Made by a program: the position numbers and the translations under genes
Notes under the pieces: generated by a model
What the model saw: the letters and a program-made list of their open reading frames with translations, nothing else
Told to the model about the DNA's origin: nothing
Databases searched by the model: none
NCBI RefSeq assembly: GCF_000183405.1
Contig: NC_014758.1
Span: 1,240,001-1,304,000 of the forward strand
Reading direction: 5' to 3'
DNA length: 64,000 nt
Origin: Calditerrivibrio nitroreducens DSM 19672
Lineage (GTDB): Bacteria; Chrysiogenota; Deferribacteres; Deferribacterales; Calditerrivibrionaceae
Shown: one piece after another, positions 43,080 through 52,124 of the stretch
Position numbering within the stretch: position 1 is the stretch's first letter
How the letters are laid out: each line of letters begins with the position of its first letter

Positions 43080-43815
43080 CGATAAGGTTGTACTTGTAAC
43101 TGGTGCTTCAAGAGGAATCGGAAGAGCAATAGCAAAAGATTTTGCTGAATCTGGAGCAAAGGTATGTATAAATTATAGCTCAAGCAAAGAAAAAGCAGTT
43201 GAACTAAAGGAAGAGATTATTTCAAAAGGTTTTACTGCAGAAATCTTTCAAAGTAATATTGCTGATGAATCTTCCGTAAAAGCTATGTTTGATGAAATAG
43301 AAAAAACTTTTGGGGTAGTTGATATCCTTGTAAACAATGCCGGAATTACAAAAGATAATATTATCCTTAGAATGAAATCCGAAGAATGGGATGATGTGAT
43401 AAATACAAATTTAAAAGGTGCTTTTAACTGCATTAAAATTGCTTCCAAAGGGATGATGAAAAAAAGATACGGTAAGATAATAAATATAACAAGTGTGGTT
43501 GCATTTACAGGTAATGTAGGTCAGGCAAACTATATTTCAAGTAAAAGTGGTATAGTGGGGCTTACAAAATCTGCGGCAATAGAATTAGCAGGCAGAGGAA
43601 TAAGGGTAAATGCCATAGCTCCAGGTTTTATCGAAACAGAGATGACAAAAGATCTACCAGAAGATGTAAAAAATGGAATGCTTTCAAGGATACTGCTTGG
43701 ATATTTTGGCAAACCTGAAGATGTCTCAAAAGCCTGCCTATTCTTAGCATCACCCGATTCAGATTACATTACCGGTTCGGTTTTACATGTAAATGGTGGA
43801 ATGTTTTTAAGCTAA
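43072..43815 (+). CDS. fabG: 3-oxoacyl-ACP reductase FabG
   Basis: NADPH-dependent reduction of 3-oxoacyl-ACP. The 247-residue short-chain dehydrogenase has TGASRGIG (9-16), NNAG, and the triad Ser141, Tyr154, Lys158. I start at ATG 43072 (MFNDKVVLVTGAS), six bases after a G6 run, not at 43045; it overlaps the fabD stop by 8 bases. Confidence 0.95.
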   Translation: MFNDKVVLVTGASRGIGRAIAKDFAESGAKVCINYSSSKEKAVELKEEIISKGFTAEIFQSNIADESSVKAMFDEIEKTFGVVDILVNNAGITKDNIILRMKSEEWDDVINTNLKGAFNCIKIASKGMMKKRYGKIINITSVVAFTGNVGQANYISSKSGIVGLTKSAAIELAGRGIRVNAIAPGFIETEMTKDLPEDVKNGMLSRILLGYFGKPEDVSKACLFLASPDSDYITGSVLHVNGGMFLS

Positions 43816-43848
43816 TAAATAAATTACTATAAAAAAGGAGGCTCAATT

Positions 43849-44085
43849 ATGGCTGATGTAGCAGAAAGAGTGAAAAAAATCATTGCCGAGCAACTCAATA
43901 TCGATGAAGCTCAGGTAAAACCGGAAGCATCTTTTATAGATGATCTTGGTGCTGACTCCCTCGACACAGTTGAGTTGATCATGGCTCTTGAAGAGGAATT
44001 TGATATCGAAATTCCTGATGATGTTGCGGAAAAGATCAAGACCGTTGGAGATGCCATTGATCAAATTTCAAAGATGGTTGCCTAA
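43849..44085 (+). CDS. acpP: acyl carrier protein AcpP
   Basis: A 78-residue acidic carrier; phosphopantetheine attaches to Ser37 in [14 protein letters not shown] strong AAGGAGG precedes it. Its high-output place between fabG and fabF, followed by a hairpin region, is the usual arrangement. Confidence 0.97.
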   Translation: MADVAERVKKIIAEQLNIDEAQVKPEASFIDDLGADSLDTVELIMALEEEFDIEIPDDVAEKIKTVGDAIDQISKMVA

Positions 44086-44102
44086 TTTTATATTACTAAA
44101 AC

Positions 44103-44156
44103 ATAACCCCCGCAAGGGGGTTATGGGGTAATCAATATCTTTTATTGTTTTACCCC
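44103..44156 (+). terminator. tandem hairpins between acpP and fabF (attenuator or mRNA stabiliser)
   Basis: First hairpin: perfect 9-bp stem ATAACCCCC/GGGGGTTAT with a GCAA tetraloop (44103-44124). Second: GGGGTAA...TTACCCC (44125-44156) with an 18-base loop. Neither is followed by a proper U run, so partial termination or 3'-end protection of acpP mRNA is more likely than a full stop. Confidence 0.6.
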
Positions 44157-44177
44157 TTTAATATCTTTGGAGGAAAT

Positions 44178-45419
44178 ATGAAGAGAAGAGTAGTTATCAC
44201 AGGTATAGGCCTCCTTTCTCCTATAGGAAATGGGACAGAAGAAACTTTTAAAAGCCTGATAGAAGGTAAAAGTGGTGTTGGTTATGTTACATATTTTGAC
44301 ACGTCAGATTTCCCGGTAAAAATAGCAGCAGAGGTAAAAAACCTCAATCTCGAAGATCATGTAGATAAAAAAGATATAAAAATATTTGATAGATTTGTGC
44401 TTTTTGGCCTTGTGGCCGCTGAATTTGCCAGAAGAGATGCAAACCTTGATACAACAAAAATTGATGGTGAAAGAGCCGGCGTAATAATCGGCTCTGGTAT
44501 TGGTGGATTCTCAACAATAGAGGAAACCCATAAAACTTACCTTGAAAAAGGTATGAGGAGGATCTCTCCTTTCTTCATCCCTTCATCTATAATAAATATG
44601 GCAAGTGGGGCAGTATCCATTAGATATGGTCTAAAGGGACCAAATACCAGCGTCGTTACTGCTTGTGCCACCGGAGCTCATTCAGTGGGGGATGCTTTTA
44701 AAATCATACAACGTGGTGATGCTGACCTTATGTTTGCAGGTGGCTGTGAAAGTGCCATTACTCCTACGGCTTTGGGTGGTTTTGCAAACATGAAAGCATT
44801 ATCCAGAAGAAACGATGAACCGGAAAAGGCAAGTAGACCTTTCGATAAAGATAGAGACGGCTTTATCATGGGTGAAGGGGCTGGTATCCTTATCCTGGAA
44901 GAGCTGGATCATGCTCTGAAAAGAGGGGCAAAAATCTATGCCGAAGTTGTGGGGTATGGTTTGACCGGAGATGCGTATCACATAACTGCTCCCGATGAGA
45001 CCGGCGATGGTGCCAGAAGATGTATGCTTATGGCATTAAAAGATGCTGGAGTTTCTCCGGATGTTGTGGATTATATAAATGCCCATGGTACATCAACACC
45101 TTACAACGATGTAATAGAGACAAAAGCTATAAAAGCCGTTTTTGGTGAACATGCTTACAAATTAAAAATCAGTTCCACCAAATCGATGACCGGTCATATG
45201 CTGGGAGCTGCCGGCAGTGTCGAAATAGGTGTATGTGCATTGAGCATCTACAATGAAATTTTACATCCAACTATAAATCTTGAAAATCAAGATCCTGAAT
45301 GCGATCTTTACTATATACCAAATAAACCAGAAAAAGCTAAGATAAACTACGCCCTCTCAAACTCACTTGGCTTCGGCGGTACTAATGCATCTATTCTTCT
45401 GAAACGGTATGAATCTTGA
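44178..45419 (+). CDS. fabF: beta-ketoacyl-ACP synthase II FabF
   Basis: Elongating condensing enzyme. The 413-residue protein has catalytic Cys163 in VVTACATGAHS, His in NAHGTSTPYND and His in KSMTGHMLGAAG, ending NSLGFGGTNAS. ATG 44178 follows GGAGG; an earlier in-frame codon at 44145 lies inside the second hairpin and is rejected. Overlaps rnc by 11 bases. Confidence 0.96.
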   Translation: MKRRVVITGIGLLSPIGNGTEETFKSLIEGKSGVGYVTYFDTSDFPVKIAAEVKNLNLEDHVDKKDIKIFDRFVLFGLVAAEFARRDANLDTTKIDGERAGVIIGSGIGGFSTIEETHKTYLEKGMRRISPFFIPSSIINMASGAVSIRYGLKGPNTSVVTACATGAHSVGDAFKIIQRGDADLMFAGGCESAITPTALGGFANMKALSRRNDEPEKASRPFDKDRDGFIMGEGAGILILEELDHALKRGAKIYAEVVGYGLTGDAYHITAPDETGDGARRCMLMALKDAGVSPDVVDYINAHGTSTPYNDVIETKAIKAVFGEHAYKLKISSTKSMTGHMLGAAGSVEIGVCALSIYNEILHPTINLENQDPECDLYYIPNKPEKAKINYALSNSLGFGGTNASILLKRYES

Positions 45420-46098
45420 AAAACTAAATGAGATATTAAACTACAATTTTGAAAATAAAGAGCTTCTTATAGAAGCTCTTACCCACTCATCCTACTCATA
45501 CGAAAACAAACTTTGTAGGAATTACGAAAGATTGGAATTTTTAGGGGATGCAGTACTTCAACTGATCGTTTCGGAATACCTCATATTCAAATATAAAGAT
45601 TTCGATGAAGGGATGCTTTCCAGATACAGGGCATACTTTGTCAGTGAAGAGTTTATAAGTGAACTTGCCAAACAGATAGATTTAGGAAATTTCATAAGAT
45701 TAGGTAAAGGTGAATTGAATTCCGGGGGTAAAGATAGGCCTTCCATTTTGTGTGATATATTTGAATCTATCGTTGCGGCGATGTATCTCGATGGCGGATA
45801 CAATGAAGCCAGAAGATTTATAATCACCATCGCCTCTGATAAAATAGACGAAGTAATACAACAAAATATATTTACAGATTACAAAAGTGAATTACAGAAA
45901 CTGACCCAAAAAATCTTTGAATCGCTACCAGATTATAAAGTAAAAGATGAAACCGGCCCAGAGCACGATAAAACCTTTATCGTTGATCTTTACATTAATG
46001 ACAGATACTATTGTAGCGGCAGTGGAAAGAGTAAAAAGAAAGCAGAGCAGGATGCCGCTAAAAAAGCTTTTCTAATGTTGAGTGAACATATAGTATAA
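45409..46098 (+). CDS. rnc: ribonuclease III
   Basis: Double-strand RNA endonuclease for rRNA and mRNA processing. The 229-residue protein has the signature ERLEFLGDAVLQL, the second acidic site DIFESIVAAMYLDGG, and a C-terminal dsRNA-binding domain (YKSELQKLTQK to GSGKSKKKAEQDAAKKAF). Starts within the end of fabF. Confidence 0.95.
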   Translation: MNLEKLNEILNYNFENKELLIEALTHSSYSYENKLCRNYERLEFLGDAVLQLIVSEYLIFKYKDFDEGMLSRYRAYFVSEEFISELAKQIDLGNFIRLGKGELNSGGKDRPSILCDIFESIVAAMYLDGGYNEARRFIITIASDKIDEVIQQNIFTDYKSELQKLTQKIFESLPDYKVKDETGPEHDKTFIVDLYINDRYYCSGSGKSKKKAEQDAAKKAFLMLSEHIV

Positions 46099-46101
46099 CA
46101 G

Positions 46102-47103
46102 ATGCCTAAAACCGAAAAAATAAAGATTTTACCTGTTTTCATACCATTTTTAGGTTGTCCTAATAGATGTCTTTTTTGTAATCAAAACGCCATAACCGGC
46201 ATAGATAAAAACTACGAGGAAACGGTAATCTCCCAGATAGAAGATTACCTCAAAATAAATGAAAAATGGGATGAGATTGCTTTTTTTGGAGGAAGCTTCA
46301 CCTGTTTGAATAGAGATTCAAGAGAGTTTTTTTATGATACCGCCCGTAGATATAAATTCAATAATATAAGGATATCCACCCGTCCTGAATGTTTTTCTGA
46401 AGAGGTTGTGGAAGAGCTTCTTCAAAATAATGTCAAAACTGTTGAAATTGGTGTACAATCCACCTCAAGCAAAGTACTAAAATTTAACCTTAGAAATTAT
46501 GACAAAAAAGTGATTTTTAGTACAATAGCACTTTTAAAAGGGAATTTCAAAATCTGTACCCAACTTATGACGGGAATGTACAAAGAAGATCTGCAGGATA
46601 TATTTGAAATGATAACTGATATCTTATACCTATCTCCAGACTATGCCAGGATATACCCAACGGTCGTTTTAAAAAACTCCCCTCTTGAAGATCTGTATTT
46701 AAATGGATCTTTCATACCAGACCCCACTGCCATTATTATTGCTAAAACTTCCATTATCTATTCTTACCTTTTATGTAACGATATCAGGGTTATAAGGGTG
46801 GGACTTCCGGAGTCTATAAATCTAAACAGAGAAATCTCAGGTGGATTTTACCATCCAGCAATAGGTGATATTGTAAAAACAACCACTAAGATGGCCTACA
46901 TATTGAAGTTCAACAAAATACCAGAAGATATGATCTCGTTTAAAGGTCTGATAAATAAACTTTATAGCAACCTGAAAATTGTCTCTGATAAGTATTGGAT
47001 AAAAAATCTCTGTGGAGGAGATGTTGAGGATAACTGGCGGTTTTTTGAAAGGGCGGCAGATATCGTTTCTAAAGAACTCCAACATCAGGCCAACCACCGA
47101 TAA
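46102..47103 (+). CDS. radical SAM protein (Elp3/HemN-like superfamily)
   Basis: A 333-residue radical SAM enzyme with the cluster motif CPNRCLFC (residues about 19-26) and FFGGSFTCLN, RISTRPECFSEE and VEIGVQSTSSKVL, which are segments shared with the Elp3/COG1243 group. No acetyltransferase domain follows, so it is not a full Elp3; the reaction is unknown. It lies 3 bases after rnc, a frequent neighbour in related genomes. Its last 80 bases overlap rsmD, unusually long for this genome. Confidence 0.8.
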   Translation: MPKTEKIKILPVFIPFLGCPNRCLFCNQNAITGIDKNYEETVISQIEDYLKINEKWDEIAFFGGSFTCLNRDSREFFYDTARRYKFNNIRISTRPECFSEEVVEELLQNNVKTVEIGVQSTSSKVLKFNLRNYDKKVIFSTIALLKGNFKICTQLMTGMYKEDLQDIFEMITDILYLSPDYARIYPTVVLKNSPLEDLYLNGSFIPDPTAIIIAKTSIIYSYLLCNDIRVIRVGLPESINLNREISGGFYHPAIGDIVKTTTKMAYILKFNKIPEDMISFKGLINKLYSNLKIVSDKYWIKNLCGGDVEDNWRFFERAADIVSKELQHQANHR

Positions 47104-47551
47104 AAATAGAAGCGCCATATTTTCTATTTTATCAGATAAGGTGGTTGATGCCGATGTACTTGATGTATGCTGCGGTACAGGGGCTTTTGGAATTGAAGCC
47201 ATAAGTCGGGGAGCAAAGTCTGCAACATTTATAGATAGAGATACTTCTAATCTATTAAAAAATCTCCAATTAATAGATGGTTATAATTACACTGTAATTA
47301 AAGGTGATTTTCTGAAAAAAATGGTAACACTAACAGAAAAGAGTTTTGATATTATCTTCATTGACCCACCATACTTAAAGTATAGTTTAAAAGATATTCT
47401 GGAGATCTCTTCAAACTCTTTGAGGGATGATGGTATTTTAATTGTTGAAGATTCCTCTAAGGTTCTCCCTTATGAAAATGAAACCTTCAAAATAATAGAC
47501 CAACGAATCTACGGCGATTCCACAGTGATATTTTTTAACAAAAAACTCTGA
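47024..47551 (+). CDS. rsmD: 16S rRNA (guanine-966-N2) methyltransferase RsmD (TTG start)
   Basis: A 175-residue SAM-dependent methyltransferase with DVCCGTGAFGIEAISRG (SAM site) and catalytic IFIDPPYLKY. GGAGG at 47015-47019 precedes three candidate starts: GTG 47012 (too early), ATG 47021 (spacing too small) and TTG 47024 (5-base spacing). TTG gives MRITGGFLKGRQI, matching the family start. It overlaps the radical SAM gene by 80 bases. Confidence 0.88.
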   Translation: MRITGGFLKGRQISFLKNSNIRPTTDKNRSAIFSILSDKVVDADVLDVCCGTGAFGIEAISRGAKSATFIDRDTSNLLKNLQLIDGYNYTVIKGDFLKKMVTLTEKSFDIIFIDPPYLKYSLKDILEISSNSLRDDGILIVEDSSKVLPYENETFKIIDQRIYGDSTVIFFNKKL

Positions 47552-47572
47552 TAAATAGATGATGATTAAATG

Positions 47573-48835
47573 CTACAATATGATACTGAAAAACAGGGAT
47601 ATATTAAGTATCGTTACTATCCCGGCTATCAAATAAAGTAACATTTTAGTAAATCTTGAATTTTTGTATTTACCCATAACCTTCTCAGAAGATGTCAGAT
47701 AAACCTGCACAAAGATTGTAATAGGAAGTTGTATACTTAAACACATCTGGGATACAATGAGCCCTTTAAATGGATTGGAGATAAAAAATATAATAAATAA
47801 TGCAAAAATTAGTGAAATCAAAACCCCCAGCTTCGAATGGCTATCCTTTATATCATAGGGCTCTTTAAAGATACCGGCAAAAATAGTACCAGCCGCCATA
47901 CCGGATGTGGTGGTGGAAGCTATACCCGATAGTAAGAGGGCAACGGCAAATACCACCGCAGCATTATTCCCCAAAAGCGGGGCAAGTAGTACACTTGCCT
48001 GTTCCAATTCTGTAACCTGTTGTTTCGTCACATAAAATGTAGTTGCCGCCAGCAGTATCATCGCACTATTTATAGCCCAACCCACCAGCATGGAAAAAAA
48101 GGTATCCAGAAACTCATATTTCAGCTGTTTCTTGATGATATTCTCATCCTTCATATTCCACTGTCTACTCTGGACAATCTCCGAATGGAGAAATAGATTG
48201 TGGGGCATAACCACAGCACCCAAAACACTCATCACGACAACCATAGATCCTTCGGGGAATGAAGGGGTGACCCAACCTTTGACCGCCATATCCCATTCAA
48301 TATTAACGAGGGAAAGCTCATATAAAAAGGATAACCCTATTACAGAAACAAACATAATGATCCATCTTTCTAATACCTTGTAAGAATTTGTATAAAGCAT
48401 AATTATGACAAAAATGGTAACCAACACCGCCCCTGTTTTTAAAGGTAAATCAAACAACATCTTAAGAGCTATGGCCCCACCCAAAATTTCAGCCAGTGAT
48501 GTGGATATGGAGGCCAGCATGGCAGAAGAGAGTATCAATTTTGAATAAATAGGTCTGAGATACACTGTGGTTGCTTCGGACAAACAAAGCCCTGTAACAA
48601 TCCCCAGATGGGCTACATTGTGCTGCAATATTATCAACATTATGGTGGATAATGTAACCATCCATAAAAGAGAATATCCGTAATCGCCACCAGCTGCAAG
48701 ATTAGAAGCCCAATTACCAGGATCGATAAAACCTACCGTGACCAGAAGGCCTGGGCCAATATACTTAAAGATCTCCAGCCCTTCAAAAGTTGGGCTATGC
48801 CTATTTTTGTCGAATATTTTAAGAAAATTACGCAT
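47573..48835 (-). CDS. mntH: NRAMP-family Mn2+/Fe2+ transporter MntH
   Basis: Proton-coupled divalent metal importer. The 420-residue membrane protein has 11 or so helices, metal-site DPGNWASN in TM1 (Asp, Asn) and VVMPHNLFLHSEIV in TM6 (Met, His). It is the last gene of yebC-ruvC-ruvA-mntH, starting 4 bases after ruvA ends, an unusual partner for recombination genes, and meets rsmD convergently with a 21-base gap. Confidence 0.92.
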   Translation of the reverse strand: MRNFLKIFDKNRHSPTFEGLEIFKYIGPGLLVTVGFIDPGNWASNLAAGGDYGYSLLWMVTLSTIMLIILQHNVAHLGIVTGLCLSEATTVYLRPIYSKLILSSAMLASISTSLAEILGGAIALKMLFDLPLKTGAVLVTIFVIIMLYTNSYKVLERWIIMFVSVIGLSFLYELSLVNIEWDMAVKGWVTPSFPEGSMVVVMSVLGAVVMPHNLFLHSEIVQSRQWNMKDENIIKKQLKYEFLDTFFSMLVGWAINSAMILLAATTFYVTKQQVTELEQASVLLAPLLGNNAAVVFAVALLLSGIASTTTSGMAAGTIFAGIFKEPYDIKDSHSKLGVLISLIFALFIIFFISNPFKGLIVSQMCLSIQLPITIFVQVYLTSSEKVMGKYKNSRFTKMLLYLIAGIVTILNISLFFSIIL

Positions 48836-48839
48836 ATGT

Positions 48840-49418
48840 CTAAAGTTTATTCAGCAATTTCAAAGCTTCCCTGAGCCTTTCTTCAAAGGTTTTATATCTG
48901 TCATCCAATCTTTTTAACGCTGATAGTGCGTCCACCTTTTTGTAACCAAGATTCACAAGCGCACTTATAATATCATCATCTAAGCCACCAGTATCTGCAT
49001 CCATGACAACTTCAAACTCTTCTATCTTATCCCTCAGTTCCAGAATGATCCTTTCGGCGGTTTTTTTTCCCACTCCGGGTGCTGTTGCTATTAGATTTAT
49101 ATCTCTGTTTTTTATTGCAGACTTTAATTTTACTATCTCACAGGTGGAAAGGATGGAGAGGGCAAGTTTGGGTCCAACTTTTGAAACAGAGTTTAGCAAA
49201 AGAAACAAACGTTTCTCATCATCGTTTAAAAATCCGTAAATACTTATCCCATCCTCCCTCACAATAGTATAGGTGGAGATAATTAGCTCAGAATTCAAAT
49301 CAGGGAGTGATGTAAAGCAGTTTAATGAAATCGATATCTCAAAAAAGATCCCATTTACATCAAGAATGATATAATTAGGTTTTTTTTCGTGGAGTTTACC
49401 TCTTAGTTTTGCAATCAT
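48840..49418 (-). CDS. ruvA: Holliday junction helicase subunit RuvA
   Basis: Tetrameric junction-binding subunit. The 192-residue protein has the OB-like N-domain (MIAKLRGKLHEK), two helix-hairpin-helix motifs (LNSVSKVGPKLALSIL and APGVGKKTAERIILEL) and a C-terminal RuvB-binding domain (ALVNLGYKKVDA). ruvB is not in the window. Confidence 0.95.
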   Translation of the reverse strand: MIAKLRGKLHEKKPNYIILDVNGIFFEISISLNCFTSLPDLNSELIISTYTIVREDGISIYGFLNDDEKRLFLLLNSVSKVGPKLALSILSTCEIVKLKSAIKNRDINLIATAPGVGKKTAERIILELRDKIEEFEVVMDADTGGLDDDIISALVNLGYKKVDALSALKRLDDRYKTFEERLREALKLLNKL

Positions 49419-49421
49419 AGG

Positions 49422-49916
49422 CTACCTCAAATTTCCAAAGGTGTAATTGGTCAGATTTAGTCCAAGACATATTGCACAGGCAAGGGCATCGCTGGCATCA
49501 TTTAAAGTATTTCTCAGTTCTATCTTAAGAAGCATCTCCACCATCTTTTTCACCTGCTCTTTATCAGCTTTACCATAACCCACCACAGATTTTTTTATCT
49601 GTAAAGCAGTATACTCCATCACCTCCACACCTGAGGCAACAAGTGTTGAAATGATACAACCTCTTGTTTGCCCCAGAAGGATGGCACTCTTAATATTGAC
49701 GGAATAAAAGATATCTTCAACCGCAGCATAGGATGGCTGAAATTCTTTTATTATATCAGATAGACCAGTAGTAATCTCCTTTAAACGCAGTACAAGAGAT
49801 TCTTTTGGATCTGTTTTTATAACAAAATGGTGCAGGTAACCTAAGTTTTTATTATCAACCTTTAAAACACCCACACCTGTCTTGTTTAAACCTGGATCTA
49901 TACCTAAAATTATCAA
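49422..49916 (-). CDS. ruvC: Holliday junction resolvase RuvC (TTG start)
   Basis: A 164-residue resolvase with the acidic set Asp7 (ILGIDPGLNKTGVG), Glu67 (AAVEDIFYSVN) and the C-terminal LNDASDALA pair. The start codon is TTG at 49914-49916, the only one giving the family N-terminus; it lies 4 bases after yebC stops. Confidence 0.94.
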   Translation of the reverse strand: MIILGIDPGLNKTGVGVLKVDNKNLGYLHHFVIKTDPKESLVLRLKEITTGLSDIIKEFQPSYAAVEDIFYSVNIKSAILLGQTRGCIISTLVASGVEVMEYTALQIKKSVVGYGKADKEQVKKMVEMLLKIELRNTLNDASDALACAICLGLNLTNYTFGNLR

Positions 49917-49920
49917 ATTA

Positions 49921-50649
49921 CTATTCTACCATATCGAAATTCGAATAGACTTCCTGTACATCATCAAGATCTTCAAGAGCTTCCAGCAATGCCATAGTTT
50001 TCTCGGCTTCTTCCCCCGATAGCTCAATAGTGTTTTTAGGTCTCATGGTTATTTCGGCATATTCAATCTTTATGTTACTCGATTCTATAGCCTTCTTTAC
50101 CGTTTCATAGTTTGCTGGGTCTGTGATTACTTCATATCCATCATCATTTGTGACAACATCCTCAGCACCTGAATCTATTGCAATCATCATCAACGTATCC
50201 TCATCCACAGCATCTTTCGGAATATTGATAACACCTTTTTTGTCAAACATCCATGATACACAACCAGCTTCCCCCATACTACCACCACGTTTTGTAAGGG
50301 TGGATCGTACCTCAGCCACAGTCCTATTTTTGTTATCTGTCAGCGCCTGTATCAGTATCGCTACACCACCTGGACCATACCCCTCATAAATCACATCTTC
50401 GTAGTTTGATCCATCACCTTCACCAAGACCTTTTTTAATTGCCCTTTCCACATTATCTTTCGGCATATTTGCAGCTTTTGCCTTATCAAGGGCAAGTCTC
50501 AACCTTGGATTAAACTCCGGGTCTCCACTCTGACCTAATTTTGCAGCAACTGTTAATTCTTTTGCAATCTTTGTGAAAATTTTCCCTTTTTTAGCATCCT
50601 GAGCCGCTTTTCTATGTTTTATGTTAGCCCACTTACTATGACCTGCCAT
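49921..50649 (-). CDS. yebC: YebC/PmpR-family protein
   Basis: A 242-residue member of the YebC family ([22 protein letters not shown] start; [21 protein letters not shown]). The family was described as DNA-binding regulators, and more recent work assigns some members to translation of difficult proline motifs, so the role is open. GGAGG precedes the ATG. First gene before ruvC, the standard order. Confidence 0.94.
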   Translation of the reverse strand: MAGHSKWANIKHRKAAQDAKKGKIFTKIAKELTVAAKLGQSGDPEFNPRLRLALDKAKAANMPKDNVERAIKKGLGEGDGSNYEDVIYEGYGPGGVAILIQALTDNKNRTVAEVRSTLTKRGGSMGEAGCVSWMFDKKGVINIPKDAVDEDTLMMIAIDSGAEDVVTNDDGYEVITDPANYETVKKAIESSNIKIEYAEITMRPKNTIELSGEEAEKTMALLEALEDLDDVQEVYSNFDMVE

Positions 50650-50680
50650 ACTATACCTCCAATCTTATTTTAAGCTTTTG

Positions 50681-50708
50681 ATTATACTCAATAATCGATT
50701 TTTTTCAA
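50681..50708 (-). promoter_or_regulatory. sigma-70-type promoter of yebC-ruvCA-mntH
   Basis: On the minus strand: TTGAAA, 16-base spacer, TATAAT (perfect -10), about 32 bases before yebC. It is back-to-back with the yajQ promoter. Confidence 0.65.
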
Positions 50709-50716
50709 GATTTTTC

Positions 50717-50744
50717 TTGATTTTGTATCTACTTTATGTAATAT
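50717..50744 (+). promoter_or_regulatory. sigma-70-type promoter of yajQ
   Basis: TTGATT, 16-base spacer, TAATAT, 39 bases before yajQ. The dyad TCAAGA-N4-TCTTGA at 50705-50720 overlaps the -35 boxes of both divergent promoters. Confidence 0.5.
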
Positions 50745-50783
50745 TTACATTTTGTGGTTTTATAAAAATTCATGGAGGACCAG

Positions 50784-51281
50784 ATGGCTGATGAGCATTC
50801 TTTCGATATAGGTTGTGATGTCGATTTTCAAGAGGTACTTAATGCTGTCAACCAGGCGAATAAAGAGATTGAGCAGAGATTCGACTTTAAGGGTTCCGTA
50901 AGCAAAATTGATTTCAACAAAGGTGAAAAGGAGATTACAATCGTATCCGATAATGAGGGTAAGTTAAAAAGTGTCCATGAAATACTATTATCAAAACTTG
51001 TCAAAAGAAATGTCTCCACCAAAGCCCTCATCTTTGGCAACATTGAAAAGAGTTCCGGCAACACCGTCCGCCAGAAAATAACCTTTCAGCAGGGGATACC
51101 CCAGGATAAAGCCAAAGAGATCGTAAAATTGATAAAAGATTCCAAAATAAAAGTTACAGCCTCAATAAATGAAGATAAAGTAAGGGTAAAAGGTAAAAAA
51201 ATAGATGACCTGCAAGAGGTGATTAAACTTGTAAAGTCTAAAGATTTTGGGATAGAGATACAGTTTTCCAATTATAGATAG
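50784..51281 (+). CDS. yajQ: YajQ-family nucleotide-binding protein
   Basis: A 165-residue protein of the YajQ family with SFDIGCDVDFQEVLNAVNQA at the N-terminus and IQFSNYR at the end, in a double ferredoxin-like fold. Some members bind c-di-GMP, others RNA; the ligand here is not known. ATG 50784 has GGAGG 5 bases before it; the upstream ATG at 50772 would bury that site in the coding region. Confidence 0.92.
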   Translation: MADEHSFDIGCDVDFQEVLNAVNQANKEIEQRFDFKGSVSKIDFNKGEKEITIVSDNEGKLKSVHEILLSKLVKRNVSTKALIFGNIEKSSGNTVRQKITFQQGIPQDKAKEIVKLIKDSKIKVTASINEDKVRVKGKKIDDLQEVIKLVKSKDFGIEIQFSNYR

Positions 51282-51290
51282 GAGGCTTGA

Positions 51291-51653
51291 ATGATAATTA
51301 GAGGGAATGAAATAGCTGAAAAAATTGTGGAAAAACCGAGGGAAGGAAGAGGAACACTTGTAAATCTGGCATATGAAAAAGCTTGTGGCATACAGGGAAC
51401 AATAAAGATGTTTTCAGTGGTAACGCTTAATTCAGATTCTATGGTGGGTTATCATCAGCATATTGATGATATGGAGATATACCTTATGCTTGACGGTACC
51501 GCCGTGGTTAATGACAATGGTACAATAGACATTTTAAAAGCTGGAGATATGTTGGTTACAAATTTTGGGGAGTGGCACTCCATCGAAAATAAATCCGCCG
51601 ATCCGATCACATTCATGGCAATTATAATTGATAAAATAAAACAGGAGGAATAA
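51291..51653 (+). CDS. single-domain cupin protein
   Basis: A 120-residue cupin with the metal-ligand motifs GYHQHIDDMEIYLMLDG (two His, Glu) and GEWHSIENKS (His). Possibly a small-molecule binding or isomerase protein; no specific function can be assigned. AGGAGG precedes it; ndk follows directly. Confidence 0.8.
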   Translation: MIIRGNEIAEKIVEKPREGRGTLVNLAYEKACGIQGTIKMFSVVTLNSDSMVGYHQHIDDMEIYLMLDGTAVVNDNGTIDILKAGDMLVTNFGEWHSIENKSADPITFMAIIIDKIKQEE

Positions 51654-52067
51654 ATGGAAAAAACATTCGCAATAATCAAACCTGATGCTGTGGCTGCAGG
51701 CTATTCAGGAAAAATAATCGACAGAATCGAAAAAGAGGGATTCAAGATTGTGGCCATGAAAAAGATATGGATGACCAAAAAGATGGCCGAAGGGTTCTAT
51801 GCCGTTCACAAAGATAAGCCTTTTTTCAACGATCTGACCACCTTCATGAGCAGTGGCCCATCCATAGTGATGATTTTAGAAAAGGAAAATGCCATAGCAG
51901 ACTGGAGAAAATTGATGGGCGCCACAAACCCTGCCAATGCTGAAGAAGGAACGCTAAGAAAAGAGTTTGGCAAAAACATTGACAACAATGCTGTACACGG
52001 ATCAGATGCCCCAGAAACAGCAGCACAGGAAACAAGATATTTCTTTGCTGATATCGAAATGGTATAA
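51654..52067 (+). CDS. ndk: nucleoside diphosphate kinase
   Basis: Equilibrates nucleoside triphosphates. The 137-residue enzyme begins [13 protein letters not shown] and carries the phosphohistidine His115 in [13 protein letters not shown]. Shine-Dalgarno AGGAGG overlaps the end of the cupin gene. A terminator follows. Confidence 0.97.
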   Translation: MEKTFAIIKPDAVAAGYSGKIIDRIEKEGFKIVAMKKIWMTKKMAEGFYAVHKDKPFFNDLTTFMSSGPSIVMILEKENAIADWRKLMGATNPANAEEGTLRKEFGKNIDNNAVHGSDAPETAAQETRYFFADIEMV

Positions 52068-52073
52068 TAATCC

Positions 52074-52094
52074 GGGGGATCTTTCCCCCTTTTT
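52074..52094 (+). terminator. intrinsic terminator after ndk
   Basis: Stem GGGGGA/TCCCCC with loop TCTT, followed by five T. It lies 7 bases after the ndk stop. Confidence 0.8.
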
Positions 52095-52124
52095 CTCACA
52101 AAATCTTAAAATGGAGAAACAACA

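Noticed and set aside
44145-44177. Earlier start for fabF
   Set aside because: The codon is inside the second hairpin and no ribosome site precedes it; ATG 44178 follows GGAGG and fits the family N-terminus.
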